Positions 32,603 through 41,492 of a DNA stretch of 64,000 nt are shown piece after piece. The notes beneath the pieces were generated by a model. It did no database searches. It saw nothing but the letters and a program-made list of their open reading frames with translations, and was not told the origin of the DNA. Source of the DNA: Amphibacillus sp052055485 (GTDB taxonomy: Bacteria > Bacillota > Bacilli > Bacillales > Amphibacillaceae); contig NZ_CP197171.1 of assembly GCF_052055485.1 (NCBI RefSeq), forward strand, positions 1,674,001-1,738,000, read 5' to 3'. The position numbers and the translations under genes were made by a program. Position 1 is the stretch's first letter. Each line of letters starts with the position of its first letter.

Positions 32603-33688
32603 ATGGCTATATATACACAACCATATACTATTTCAGGTGTAAATGTACAAAGAAGTGGTGATCAACTTACAATCATGTTGGAGAATACTTCTAAACCAAC
32701 ATATCAGTTATATGTTGGTAAAACACCAAATGTAGAGGCAATTAATGAGCTTATTGCAACAAGTTCCATGGGTGATTTCACAGTAACATTACCAGTAGCA
32801 GAGGGGCCGTATTATTTTGTAATCAAGGCAGAAGGTTTTCAAACCCAAATCTTTGGTGAACGCGTTATCCAACTAGATGGTGCGATTAATATCCGTGATA
32901 TGGGTGGTTATAAAACAAATGATGGTAGGGTGACAAAATGGGGATTATTATTTCGAGGCGATCAATTATCTAAATTGACTGTAAATGATATCAAATTATT
33001 AGAAAAAATGAATTTAACAACCATTGTTGATTATCGTTCGGATCATGAACGAACATTAAATCCAAATAAAGAAATTACGACAGTGAAAAACACCTATCAG
33101 TGTGACCCACAATCAAGTTTTTCTGAGGCAGCAGCTAATGCAATAGATCTGCATAGTGAAAATGTCAAGCTTGTAAGCGCTTTAAAAGAAGGGAAGGTAG
33201 ATGCCCGCTATATTAATGACAAAGGTGAAAATGTAATTGAAGATTATCAGGAATTGATCACGTCTGAAAAAGCAAAGGAGGCTTATGGAAAATTACTTAG
33301 CTTAAGTACAAGGAAAGAAAATGTACCATTACTTCATCATTGCAGAGGAGGAAAGGATCGAACGGGATTAGGTTCTTTGTTTTTATTACTAGTGTTAAAT
33401 GTTAAAGAAGAAGAAATTATTCGTGATTATGTTCTCACAGGTATTATCAGAAAAGAAAGAAATCAACTAAAATACGAGCAATACAAAGACTTGACATCAA
33501 ATAAAAGTTATTTAGCTTACTTAATGGCAATGATTGAAACACGAGAAGTATATATTAAGGCTAGTATTAACAAAATTAAGGAACTCTATGATTCAATAGA
33601 TACTTATATGATCAAACATTTTGGATTAACGAAAGAAGAAATTGAGGAAATGAGAGCGTTTTATTTAGAGGAGAGTGTCGAAAGATGA
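32603..33688 (+). CDS. Tyrosine-protein phosphatase (Y_phosphatase3 / LipA-like)
   Basis: Cytoplasmic-looking protein of 361 residues without signal peptide. A beta-rich N-terminal domain (about 1-95) precedes a dual-specificity-type phosphatase domain; P-loop HCRGGKDRTG with nucleophile C247 and R253, general-acid region around DYRSDHERTLNP. Relatives include Listeria LipA and act on phosphotyrosine or phosphoinositides. Its stop overlaps the EIIA start by 4 bp, so it is part of the PTS operon; why a PTS needs such a phosphatase is unknown, dephosphorylating the incoming sugar phosphate being one option. Confidence 0.88.
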   Translation: MAIYTQPYTISGVNVQRSGDQLTIMLENTSKPTYQLYVGKTPNVEAINELIATSSMGDFTVTLPVAEGPYYFVIKAEGFQTQIFGERVIQLDGAINIRDMGGYKTNDGRVTKWGLLFRGDQLSKLTVNDIKLLEKMNLTTIVDYRSDHERTLNPNKEITTVKNTYQCDPQSSFSEAAANAIDLHSENVKLVSALKEGKVDARYINDKGENVIEDYQELITSEKAKEAYGKLLSLSTRKENVPLLHHCRGGKDRTGLGSLFLLLVLNVKEEEIIRDYVLTGIIRKERNQLKYEQYKDLTSNKSYLAYLMAMIETREVYIKASINKIKELYDSIDTYMIKHFGLTKEEIEEMRAFYLEESVER

Positions 33689-34119
33689 ACCAAGTAGCAG
33701 TTATTGTTGCTAGTCATGGGGAATTTGCAAAGTGTGCATTAGAAAGTGCAGAAATGATTGTTGGTAAACAAGAGAATTATGGTGTTTTAACAGTCGGAAT
33801 GGATTCTAGTCTTGCTGATTCAGAAAAGGAAATGGCAAATGAATTAAGTAAACTGGATCGAAGTGCAGGAACTGTTATTTTAGTAGATATCTTTGGGGGT
33901 ACACCTTCTAATATTAGCGGAAGAATCGTACTCACCGAAGATAATGTACTGGTTATTAGCGGTTTAAATATGCCAATGTTAATTGATTTATTGAGCAATA
34001 GAGAACGTAGTTTAACTGAAATTGCCCAATCACTTGCAAGTACCTATCAGGATGGATTTACAAATATCACAGAAAAATTCAATGAAAGAGATGATGATAA
34101 TGAGTGTGAAATTTTGTAG
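33685..34119 (+). CDS. PTS mannose-family component EIIA
   Basis: 144 residues; receives phosphate from HPr at H11 (VIVASHGEFA). The DIFGGTPSNI block closes the active site in EIIA-Man. Overlaps the phosphatase (4 bp) and EIIB (20 bp). Free-standing EIIA, EIIB, EIIC and EIID form one sugar importer with the next three genes. Confidence 0.93.
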   Translation: MNQVAVIVASHGEFAKCALESAEMIVGKQENYGVLTVGMDSSLADSEKEMANELSKLDRSAGTVILVDIFGGTPSNISGRIVLTEDNVLVISGLNMPMLIDLLSNRERSLTEIAQSLASTYQDGFTNITEKFNERDDDNECEIL

Positions 34120-34576
34120 AATTGATGACCGCTTGATTCATGGACAAGTTATAACGACTTGGGTAAATGTCCATAATATTGAACAAGTTATTATTTTAAA
34201 TGAAACGGTTGCACAAGATAAAGTTCAATCAAATGTATTAAAGATGAGTGCACCGGGAAATATCAAGTTGCATATTTTTCCACCAGAAAAATTCCTGGAT
34301 ATTATTAAAAAGAATCCTATTTCAAGAAATACGATGTTACTTTTCTCTTCACCATTTGATGTAGAAACTTTGGTAAACGGTGGTTATGATATCTCTAAGT
34401 TAAATGTTGGTGGAATGAGAGGGAATGCCGAACGTACTCAATATTCAAAAGCAGTATCATTAACACCTGAAGAAAAAGCATGTTTTGAAAGATTGCTAGA
34501 GAAGAACATTGATATTACGGTTCAAATGGTACCTAGCGAATCCAAAGTCAAAATGAGCGAGGTGATCAACCGATGA
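34100..34576 (+). CDS. PTS mannose-family component EIIB
   Basis: 158 residues; phosphorylated on H14 (CRIDDRLIHGQV), typical of EIIB of the mannose/fructose/sorbose class. The start ATG at 34100 gives the family N-terminus MSVKFCRIDDRL; it lies within the end of EIIA. Overlaps EIIC by 4 bp. Confidence 0.92.
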   Translation: MSVKFCRIDDRLIHGQVITTWVNVHNIEQVIILNETVAQDKVQSNVLKMSAPGNIKLHIFPPEKFLDIIKKNPISRNTMLLFSSPFDVETLVNGGYDISKLNVGGMRGNAERTQYSKAVSLTPEEKACFERLLEKNIDITVQMVPSESKVKMSEVINR

Positions 34577-35379
34577 TAGCAAATATTATTATCATCAGTG
34601 TATTAGCCTTCATTATTGGGATCGATGATGTCAGTACAAAGTTCTTTAGAAGACCGTTGTTAATTGCACCAATGATCGGCTTTATTCTAGGAGATGTTCC
34701 TTCGTCATTAGCTATTGGTGCGACCCTTGAAATCATGTGGATGGGTATTGGTAACGTCGGGGCTTATATGGCACCAGATATTATTACAGGAACATTGATT
34801 AGTACTTCTTTAGCTATTATGAGTACAACAGATGGGAATATTGAAACAGCTGTTGCAACTGCTGTTACTTTAGCTATTCCAACATCGCTATTGGCTCAAC
34901 AACTATTAGTTTTAATTCAAGCAGCTAATGTTTCACTAAATCCGTGGGCAAAGCGATTGGCTGAAAATGCGAATGTAAAAGGGACTTTTTGGTTGATATG
35001 GCCCCCTGCTATTTTAACAGGGTTAGTACGAGCGATTCCTACCTTTATTGCTTTATACTTTGGCGCTGGTGTAATTCAAACAGCCGTTGACGCTTTACCT
35101 GAATTGGTTATTGACGGATTACAGACAGCTGGAGCGATCATTCCTTCAGTTGGTATTGCTCTTTTAATGTTGGCAATGATTAAAAAGTTTGAACTTTGGA
35201 TGTTCTTAATTCTTGGCTTTGTTTTTTCAGCTTATTTAAATTTAGATATTCTTCCAACAACATTAATCGCGATTGTATTCGCTGTTTTTTATGAAATGAT
35301 GACACATAACAAAGCTACAAATGCAGTAGCAACAAATCATTCGGTTCAAATCCAAGAAGAAGGGGAGTATGATTTGTAA
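34573..35379 (+). CDS. PTS mannose-family component EIIC
   Basis: Membrane channel subunit of 268 residues, about 7-8 hydrophobic segments, with IGIDDVSTKFFRRPL at the start and the G-A-T-L-E-I-M-W-M-G-I-G substrate-site block (about 50-61). Ends 1 bp into EIID. Sugar specificity cannot be read from sequence. Confidence 0.92.
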   Translation: MIANIIIISVLAFIIGIDDVSTKFFRRPLLIAPMIGFILGDVPSSLAIGATLEIMWMGIGNVGAYMAPDIITGTLISTSLAIMSTTDGNIETAVATAVTLAIPTSLLAQQLLVLIQAANVSLNPWAKRLAENANVKGTFWLIWPPAILTGLVRAIPTFIALYFGAGVIQTAVDALPELVIDGLQTAGAIIPSVGIALLMLAMIKKFELWMFLILGFVFSAYLNLDILPTTLIAIVFAVFYEMMTHNKATNAVATNHSVQIQEEGEYDL

Positions 35380-36203
35380 TGGGGCAAAAACTAACGAAAA
35401 AAGATCTGTGGAATATGTTTATGCGTTTAAATACAATGCGGATACCTTTAAATTATGAAACATTACAAGGTGTTGGATTTTTTCGGGCGATTGCACCTGC
35501 CTTGGAAAAAATCTATTCAGACAAAGATGAACTTAAAGCAGCGATGATGCGACATACAGACTTTTACAATTCTCATGTAAACGGTGATGCTCTTATTCTT
35601 GCAATTACAGCAGCTATGGAGGAGTCAACAGGTCCTGATGAAAAGGAAGGGATTAGAGCACTGAAAACGGGTTTAATGGGTCCATTGGCAGGCTTGGGGG
35701 ATAGTCTTGTTAAGTTCACATGGGTTCCGATCGTTGGTAGTATTGGTGCATCTCTTGCGCTTTCAGGTAGTATTCTTGGTCCAATTCTATTCTTTATTTT
35801 ATATAATATTGTAAATATTGGACTTAGATATTATGCAATTGTTTATGGTTATAATAAAGGGATTGAATTTTTGAATGAGAGTCAAGAGAACAACTTGATT
35901 CAACGTATCTCTACGATCGCAAATGTTGTCGGATTAATGGTAGTAGGGGTATTGATCTCTACCGTTATAAAAGTAGAGACGCCGCTTGAGATTACGACAG
36001 GATCCAATTTGACGGGTGAAGTCGGGGGCAATGTGATTGCTGTCCAAGAAATGTTAGATATCATTATGCCCTCTTTCTTAAGCTTGCTTGTGACTATTAT
36101 TGTTTACCGCATTTTTAAGAAGACCAATGGCACTAAAGCACCAGTTATTATTGTGATCATGATGCTTTTATCAATCGGCCTAACTTATCTTGGTATCTTA
36201 TAA
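35379..36203 (+). CDS. PTS mannose-family component EIID
   Basis: 274 residues; N-terminal amphipathic part with KKDLWNMFMRLNTMRIPLNYETLQGVGF region, then MGPLAGLGDSLVKFTWVPI and C-terminal membrane helices. The last gene of the operon, followed by two hairpin terminators. Confidence 0.92.
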   Translation: MGQKLTKKDLWNMFMRLNTMRIPLNYETLQGVGFFRAIAPALEKIYSDKDELKAAMMRHTDFYNSHVNGDALILAITAAMEESTGPDEKEGIRALKTGLMGPLAGLGDSLVKFTWVPIVGSIGASLALSGSILGPILFFILYNIVNIGLRYYAIVYGYNKGIEFLNESQENNLIQRISTIANVVGLMVVGVLISTVIKVETPLEITTGSNLTGEVGGNVIAVQEMLDIIMPSFLSLLVTIIVYRIFKKTNGTKAPVIIVIMMLLSIGLTYLGIL

Positions 36204-36231
36204 GAAACAGATTACAAATGCTAAATAAAAG

Positions 36232-36276
36232 AGATGAGCAGCGATTAGATTTTTAATTCGTTACTCATCTTTTTCA
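36232..36276 (+). terminator. Rho-independent terminator of the PTS operon
   Basis: AGATGAG (36232-36238) pairs with CTCATCT (36264-36270) with further partial pairing inside, followed by T4. Confidence 0.75.
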
Positions 36277-36290
36277 ATTATATGCCTTTC

Positions 36291-36323
36291 ACAGATTTTC
36301 AAATGAGAAAGTCTGCTCTTTTT
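36291..36323 (+). terminator. Second hairpin with T-run
   Basis: CAGATTTTC (36292-36300) pairs with GAAAGTCTG (36307-36315) with one mismatch, followed by CTCTTTTT. Confidence 0.6.
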
Positions 36324-36418
36324 AAAGTAGATTGACATTAGAGTAAAAATAAATGCTCATTTTAGTGGATCTGAAGATCTAAAAAGCTAATTTGCACGCT
36401 AGAAGTATAAAAAACAGC

Positions 36419-36509
36419 AGACGCTTTTGATGGGACGAGTAATCGCAGTCCCAGACGCTTTTGATGGGACGAGTAATCGCAGTCCCAGACGCTTTTGATG
36501 GGACAAGTA
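36419..36509 (-). repeat. 2.6 tandem copies of a 34-bp unit (family R34)
   Basis: AGACGCTTTTGATGGGAC plus GAGTAATCGCAGTCCC repeats at 36419, 36453 and 36487 (exact 34-bp period, third copy partial with GACAAG). The reverse complement reads GGGACTGCGATTACTCG..., the same family as at 13821-14020 and 61325-61465. Confidence 0.92.
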
Positions 36510-36603
36510 TAAAAACAAGTTACTCAAGGTATCTTTGGTTAAACTCTTCAGGGTCCATGAAGATATCGAAGACACAAGAAAAAGCGAGTGATCGCATTTT
36601 TAT

Positions 36604-36670
36604 CATTGAACTTCTTTAATTTAATTAAGTTACATGGTAAAATGAGACATCAGACAGTATTTTATGATGG
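36604..36670 (+). repeat. 67-bp direct repeat, right copy / leader of the ROK gene
   Basis: Copy of 31131-31197 that ends at the ROK ribosome site (ATGGAGGAG). Contains TAAAAT as a candidate -10 (36638-36643) and T/A-rich TTTAATTTAATTAAG, suggestive of a ROK-type operator. Confidence 0.85.
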
Positions 36671-36680
36671 AGGAGAAGAC

Positions 36681-37883
36681 ATGAAGCGTGGTAGTTTTCA
36701 AGAAATGAAATCTTTGAATAAGTCGATTATTTTGACGAAGATCTTAAATGATGGTCCAATTTCTCGTGCTCAAATTGCGAAAGAAACTAAGCTCACACCT
36801 CCTACAGTAGGGACGCTTGTTAAAGAATTAATGGATCAAAAGATGGTTTTAGAAAGCAGCCAAGGTGTGTCAAAAGGTGGCCGAAAGCCAACGATGCTAA
36901 TCATTAATCAAAAGGCTTACTATATGATAGGTATTGATGCTGGTCCAAGTAAAATTGATGCGATTCTAACCGATTTATCTGGAAAAGTTATTACAAATCT
37001 AGAATATAAACTTTCTCTTCCAATGACAGAAGAGCAATTTTTAACATCCTTAATCGATGTAACTGAAGCAATTTTAAAGCAGAGTTCAGAATATGTTGAT
37101 GATATTATTGGGATAGGTGTTGCGATGCATGGAGTTGTAGATGCTGAAACTGGGTATTCATTTTATGCGCCAAACTTAGATTTACACAATATGCCGATTG
37201 CAGACACATTATCCAATCATTTTTCTTATCTTGTTAAAGTAGAGAATGATGCTCGTGCACTTGCACTGGCTGAAAAATGGTTCGGACAAGGCAAAGATAG
37301 TGAACGTTTGGTCGTTGTTAACATTGGAAATGGTGTTGGGGCAGGAGTTACGATAGATGGTGAGTTATATCGAGGAGAAAGTCATATTGCGGGTGAGATT
37401 GGGCATATGACGATTGACCTTCATGGTGAACGTTGTACTTGCGGAAATCGGGGTTGTTTGCAAACATTGATTTCCGGACCAGCTATTTCAGCAAGAACAA
37501 AAAAGTTAATTGATCAAGGAGCTGCAACGAGTTTAAGTCAAGTAGAGCAGCTAACTGCATTTGATGTTTTTCAAGCGGCTGAAGCGGGAGATTTATTTGC
37601 ACAGGAAGTTTTGCATGATACGGGTTCCTATATCGGTATTGGTTTAACAAATTTAATTCATACCTTGAATCCAAGTCAAATCGTCCTAGATGGTGGTGTT
37701 TCAAAGGCTGGTAAATACATTCTTCCTACAATTAAAGCAACAATTGATGAGCGAGCTTTAACCAAAACAGCTAAACAAACAATCATTAACATTTCCGAGC
37801 TTGGGGATCATTCAACTGCTCTTGGAGCAGTTGCCTTAATCATTGTCGAGCTATTTGCAAAAAACGGTGAAATTTCAATCTAA
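36681..37883 (+). CDS. ROK-family transcriptional repressor
   Basis: 400 residues: N-terminal winged helix (about 20-75, SRAQIAKETKLTPPTVGTLVKEL) and a ROK sugar-kinase-like domain with GIGVAMHGVVD, NIGNGVGAGV, the EIGH motif in HIAGEIGHMTID and the zinc knuckle CTCGNRGCLQT. XylR/NagC-type organisation. ATG at 36681 follows GGAGGAG. It converges on the galactose operon, so a role in galactose or xylose control is plausible but unproven; its leader is duplicated upstream of the neighbouring PTS module. Confidence 0.92.
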   Translation: MKRGSFQEMKSLNKSIILTKILNDGPISRAQIAKETKLTPPTVGTLVKELMDQKMVLESSQGVSKGGRKPTMLIINQKAYYMIGIDAGPSKIDAILTDLSGKVITNLEYKLSLPMTEEQFLTSLIDVTEAILKQSSEYVDDIIGIGVAMHGVVDAETGYSFYAPNLDLHNMPIADTLSNHFSYLVKVENDARALALAEKWFGQGKDSERLVVVNIGNGVGAGVTIDGELYRGESHIAGEIGHMTIDLHGERCTCGNRGCLQTLISGPAISARTKKLIDQGAATSLSQVEQLTAFDVFQAAEAGDLFAQEVLHDTGSYIGIGLTNLIHTLNPSQIVLDGGVSKAGKYILPTIKATIDERALTKTAKQTIINISELGDHSTALGAVALIIVELFAKNGEISI

Positions 37884-37892
37884 AGTAACTAA

Positions 37893-37926
37893 AAAAAGAG
37901 CAGAAATTGTTATTCCTGCTCTTTTT
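37893..37926. terminator. Bidirectional terminator
   Basis: AAAAAGAGCAG (37893-37903) pairs perfectly with CTGCTCTTTTT (37916-37926), between ROK and the convergent gal operon. Confidence 0.92.
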
Positions 37927-37933
37927 AATGTGA

Positions 37934-38977
37934 TTATAATGTTGAAAAATTAAAAGTTGTTGATTGACGATATTTTTTATCTGCCTCAAGATAAATACTT
38001 GGGAACTCTGAATGTTCAAGTGATGCTGGTGTACTTTGAGTTTCTAAGCAAAGACCAAGATGCTTGGCAGATCGACGCTCTTTTAAATTTAATGAATCAT
38101 CTAACATATTTCCAGTGTACATAACCATAGCTGGCTGATCTGTCTTAACTGTTAGGATTCGGCCGCTTTTTGGTTCAGTCACGACCACATTTTCATGCTT
38201 GGTATGGTCAAATAAGAAGCAATGATCATAGCCATCTCCAGCAATAACATTTTGTGGATCACCAGAACCAATAGCATCAGCAATTTTACGCCCTTTAGTA
38301 AAATCAAAAACAGTCTCAGCTACAGGTAAAATACGCCCTGTTGGGATTAACTCCTCATCCAATTCAACAAATTGGCTAGCATCCATTTTCACTTCATGAT
38401 TAAGGATTGTTTCTTTTAAATTTCCAGATAAATTGAAGTAGGAATGATTGGTTAGGGTTAAAACAGTATCCTTATTAGAGAAAGCCTCATAATCAATGAT
38501 GAATTCATTCTCATTCGTTAATGTGTAAGAAATTTTATATTTAATTGTACCAGGATATCCACCTTCGCCATCTAGACTCGTATGGTATAAAACCGCTCCT
38601 GAGCTGGTTGCTGTTTCAATTAATTCAACTTGCCAGATGACAGAATTAAGACCGACAGCCCCTCCATGTAAGTGGTGTGCACCGTCATTTGCAGGTAGTT
38701 GATAAGTTTCTCCATTGAGCGTAAAGGTTGAATTTCCAATTCGACCAGCGACTCGACCGATTAATGAGCCGAAGTAATTCTTATTGTTTAAATAGTCTTT
38801 ATAGTCTTTAAATCCGATCACAATATTTTCAAAAGTTCCATTCTTATCGGGTGTGACAAGTGATGTGATGATTCCACCAAAGTCTAGAAAAGAGACGGAA
38901 AGTCCATTATCATTGACCAATGTGTATTCATGCCACTTTTGGCCTTCGATTGTTAATGGAGTAGTTTTTGCTCGCAT
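37934..38977 (-). CDS. galM: Aldose 1-epimerase (mutarotase)
   Basis: 347 residues, beta-supersandwich fold, interconverting beta- and alpha-galactose so GalK can use it. Catalytic His/Glu seen in NDGAHHLHGG, TLTNHSYFNLSG, GDGYDHCFLF and CLETQSTPASLEHSEFPSI region. Last gene of galK-galE-galT-galM, AGGAGG ribosome site. Confidence 0.94.
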   Translation of the reverse strand: MRAKTTPLTIEGQKWHEYTLVNDNGLSVSFLDFGGIITSLVTPDKNGTFENIVIGFKDYKDYLNNKNYFGSLIGRVAGRIGNSTFTLNGETYQLPANDGAHHLHGGAVGLNSVIWQVELIETATSSGAVLYHTSLDGEGGYPGTIKYKISYTLTNENEFIIDYEAFSNKDTVLTLTNHSYFNLSGNLKETILNHEVKMDASQFVELDEELIPTGRILPVAETVFDFTKGRKIADAIGSGDPQNVIAGDGYDHCFLFDHTKHENVVVTEPKSGRILTVKTDQPAMVMYTGNMLDDSLNLKERRSAKHLGLCLETQSTPASLEHSEFPSIYLEADKKYRQSTTFNFSTL

Positions 38978-38996
38978 AGTCGTGTCCTCCTGTTGC

Positions 38997-40484
38997 TTAA
39001 GAATTTAATGTAGCAATAAAGCGTTTAAACGCTTCCTTCCCTATAGTATTCGACTTAAACACACCAGAATCCTTTAAAACCTTAACAAATTTTTTTGCTA
39101 ATTGGTCTTCAACGACTTGATCAATGTTCTCACGATTCAGTTCTTTTGTCTCAGCCTTAATCTGATCTGCCCAGTCTTTGTGATAGGCTTCCACTTGGTC
39201 TGATTCATCCAATAGATATTGTTTTAATTGATTAAGCTCTGGCTTTAAACGTGGAGGTAAAACAGCTAACCCCATCACTTCAATTAAACCGATATTTTCC
39301 TTTTTAATATGATGAACATCTTGGTGTGGATGAAAAAGTCCATCTGGATGTTCAGCTGTTGTCCGATTATTTCGCAAGACTAAATCTAATTCATAAGCAC
39401 CATGACGATAGCGAGCAATAGGCGTAATTGTATTATGTGGGGTATCATCTGTATAAGCGAGCAATTCCACCTCTGGATCACTGTATTCACGCCAAGTTGA
39501 TAGAATCTTAGTTCCTGCTTCTACCAGCAAATCCTGATCTGTTGCACGTAGACGAATGACAGACATAGGCCAATTTAAAATGCTTGCATCAATAGTTGGA
39601 TAATCATCTAATTGGAAGCTGTATACCGCTTCAGCCTCTGTCATTCCAAAGGTATAACGACCTGCTTGATAATGATCATGACTCAAAATACTTCCACCAA
39701 CAATCGGTAAATCTGCATTTGAACCAATAAAGTAGTGGGGGAATTGTTCAACAAAGGCAAGCAGCCGCTTGAACGTATCTTGTGTAATAACCATTGGTCG
39801 ATGTTCTTTACTCAAAACAATACTATGCTCATTATAATAAACATAAGGTGAGTATTGGAAAAACCAATCTTCATTTGTTAACTCGAGAGCTATGACTCGA
39901 TGGTTTGAACGAGCGGGATGACCTGTTCGACCAACATATCCCTCATTTTCAACACATAGTAAACATTTCGGATAATTAACCTCTTGCTTCATTTCTCGTT
40001 CCCGTTTAATTTGCAACGGGTCTTTTTCTGGTTTGGATAAGTTAATTGTAATATCTATCTTCCCATAGTCTGTGTTTGCTTGATAATGAATATTTTTAGC
40101 AACTCGTTCAGTCTGAATATAGTTGCTTGTTTGACTTAATTCGTAGAAATAGTTTGTTGCTTTAATTGGATCTTCATTATAAAGAGTCGTAAAGGTCTGA
40201 TTCAATTCAGATGGTTTCATTAAAAAGACATTCATTAAATGGGCATCAAGTTGCTCACGTTCATCTAATGCTTCAGAAATGACTTCACGTTGAACAGCAT
40301 CCTCAACTAACTGATTGAGTAATTGGGGGATTGTTGCCTTTGTCTCAGGAACATCCACTTCGGTAAATGTATCAAGTCTAAGTAATCCTAAAATCTGATT
40401 ACGACTATAGATCCGATCTCGTTCTTCAATTAGACCCGTGTGTATGACTTTTGAAATCAGTTGTTCAATTATTGTTTCGATCAT
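38997..40484 (-). CDS. galT: UDP-glucose-hexose-1-phosphate uridylyltransferase (class 2)
   Basis: 495 residues, the Firmicutes class 2 GalT, which exchanges UMP between UDP-glucose and galactose-1-P. Seen: MKQEVNYPKCLLCVENEGYVGR, active-site block GGSILSHDHYQAGRYTFGM, and HPHQDVHHIKKENIGLIEVMG as two pieces of the same domain. ATG at 40484 follows AAGGAGG; an upstream in-frame ATG within galE lacks one. 11 bp separate it from galE. Confidence 0.94.
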   Translation of the reverse strand: MIETIIEQLISKVIHTGLIEERDRIYSRNQILGLLRLDTFTEVDVPETKATIPQLLNQLVEDAVQREVISEALDEREQLDAHLMNVFLMKPSELNQTFTTLYNEDPIKATNYFYELSQTSNYIQTERVAKNIHYQANTDYGKIDITINLSKPEKDPLQIKREREMKQEVNYPKCLLCVENEGYVGRTGHPARSNHRVIALELTNEDWFFQYSPYVYYNEHSIVLSKEHRPMVITQDTFKRLLAFVEQFPHYFIGSNADLPIVGGSILSHDHYQAGRYTFGMTEAEAVYSFQLDDYPTIDASILNWPMSVIRLRATDQDLLVEAGTKILSTWREYSDPEVELLAYTDDTPHNTITPIARYRHGAYELDLVLRNNRTTAEHPDGLFHPHQDVHHIKKENIGLIEVMGLAVLPPRLKPELNQLKQYLLDESDQVEAYHKDWADQIKAETKELNRENIDQVVEDQLAKKFVKVLKDSGVFKSNTIGKEAFKRFIATLNS

Positions 40485-40495
40485 TGTAATCCTCC

Positions 40496-41479
40496 TTAAT
40501 AACCGGTTGGATGATGTTGGTGCCAACGCCAAGCATCAGTAATAATACGGTTAATTTCGGTTCGGTTAGGCTTCCAGTCAAGAACCGATCTTGCCTTTTC
40601 AGATGAGGCAATTAACGTACTTGGATCACCAGATCGTCTGGTGCCGGTTTTTTCCGGAATTGGGTGTCCAGTGACTTGACGAGCAGCTTCAATAATTTCT
40701 TTAACAGAAAACCCTTGTGAACTGCCAAGATTAAAGATACTGCTTTCTCCTCCGTCAATAAGATAATGCACTGCACGTATATGTGCGTCAATGAGGTCTT
40801 CAACATGAATATAGTCGCGAATACACGTACCGTCATCGGTAGGATAATCATCTCCATAAATAGTAATAAAATCACGTTGATCAAGTGCAACCTGGAGAAC
40901 AATTGGGATTAAGTGTGTTTCAGGATTATGATCCTCACCAATCTTTGCATCAGATCTAGCACCAGCAACGTTAAAATAGCGTAATGAGACATAGCGAATA
41001 CCATATGCTTCTTCACACCAACGCATCATCTTTTCCATGGTGAGCTTTGTTTCACCATAGGTGCTGGTTGGAACAGTAGGCATATCTTCAGTAATTGGGA
41101 CAGCTTCTGGTTCACCATAAGTTGCTGCTGTTGATGAGAAAACAATATTTTTCACATTGTATTCTTGCATCGCTTGTAAGACGACTTGAGTCCCATAAAC
41201 ATTGTTATCAAAATATTTGAGCGGCTTCTCCATTGATTCACCGACAAGTGAATTAGCGGCAAAATGAATGACCGCATCAATTTTTTCTTGTTCAAAAACA
41301 CTTTTGAGAAAATCAAGATCACGAATATCACCAGAATAGAACTTAGCATCTGGATGAATTGCTTGCCGGTGTCCAGTTGATAAGTTATCGATTACAATCA
41401 CCCGGTGTTTTTGTTCAATTAACTGATAAACGGCGTGGGAGCCTATATAACCCGCACCACCTAAAACTAATATATTCAT
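40496..41479 (-). CDS. galE: UDP-glucose 4-epimerase
   Basis: Extended short-chain dehydrogenase of 327 residues that interconverts UDP-galactose and UDP-glucose with bound NAD. GGAGYIGSHAVYQL at the N-terminus, catalytic Tyr/Lys in STYGETKLTMEK, FSSTAATYG. Second gene of the gal operon. Confidence 0.95.
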   Translation of the reverse strand: MNILVLGGAGYIGSHAVYQLIEQKHRVIVIDNLSTGHRQAIHPDAKFYSGDIRDLDFLKSVFEQEKIDAVIHFAANSLVGESMEKPLKYFDNNVYGTQVVLQAMQEYNVKNIVFSSTAATYGEPEAVPITEDMPTVPTSTYGETKLTMEKMMRWCEEAYGIRYVSLRYFNVAGARSDAKIGEDHNPETHLIPIVLQVALDQRDFITIYGDDYPTDDGTCIRDYIHVEDLIDAHIRAVHYLIDGGESSIFNLGSSQGFSVKEIIEAARQVTGHPIPEKTGTRRSGDPSTLIASSEKARSVLDWKPNRTEINRIITDAWRWHQHHPTGY

Positions 41480-41492
41480 TAGAAAGCCCTCC

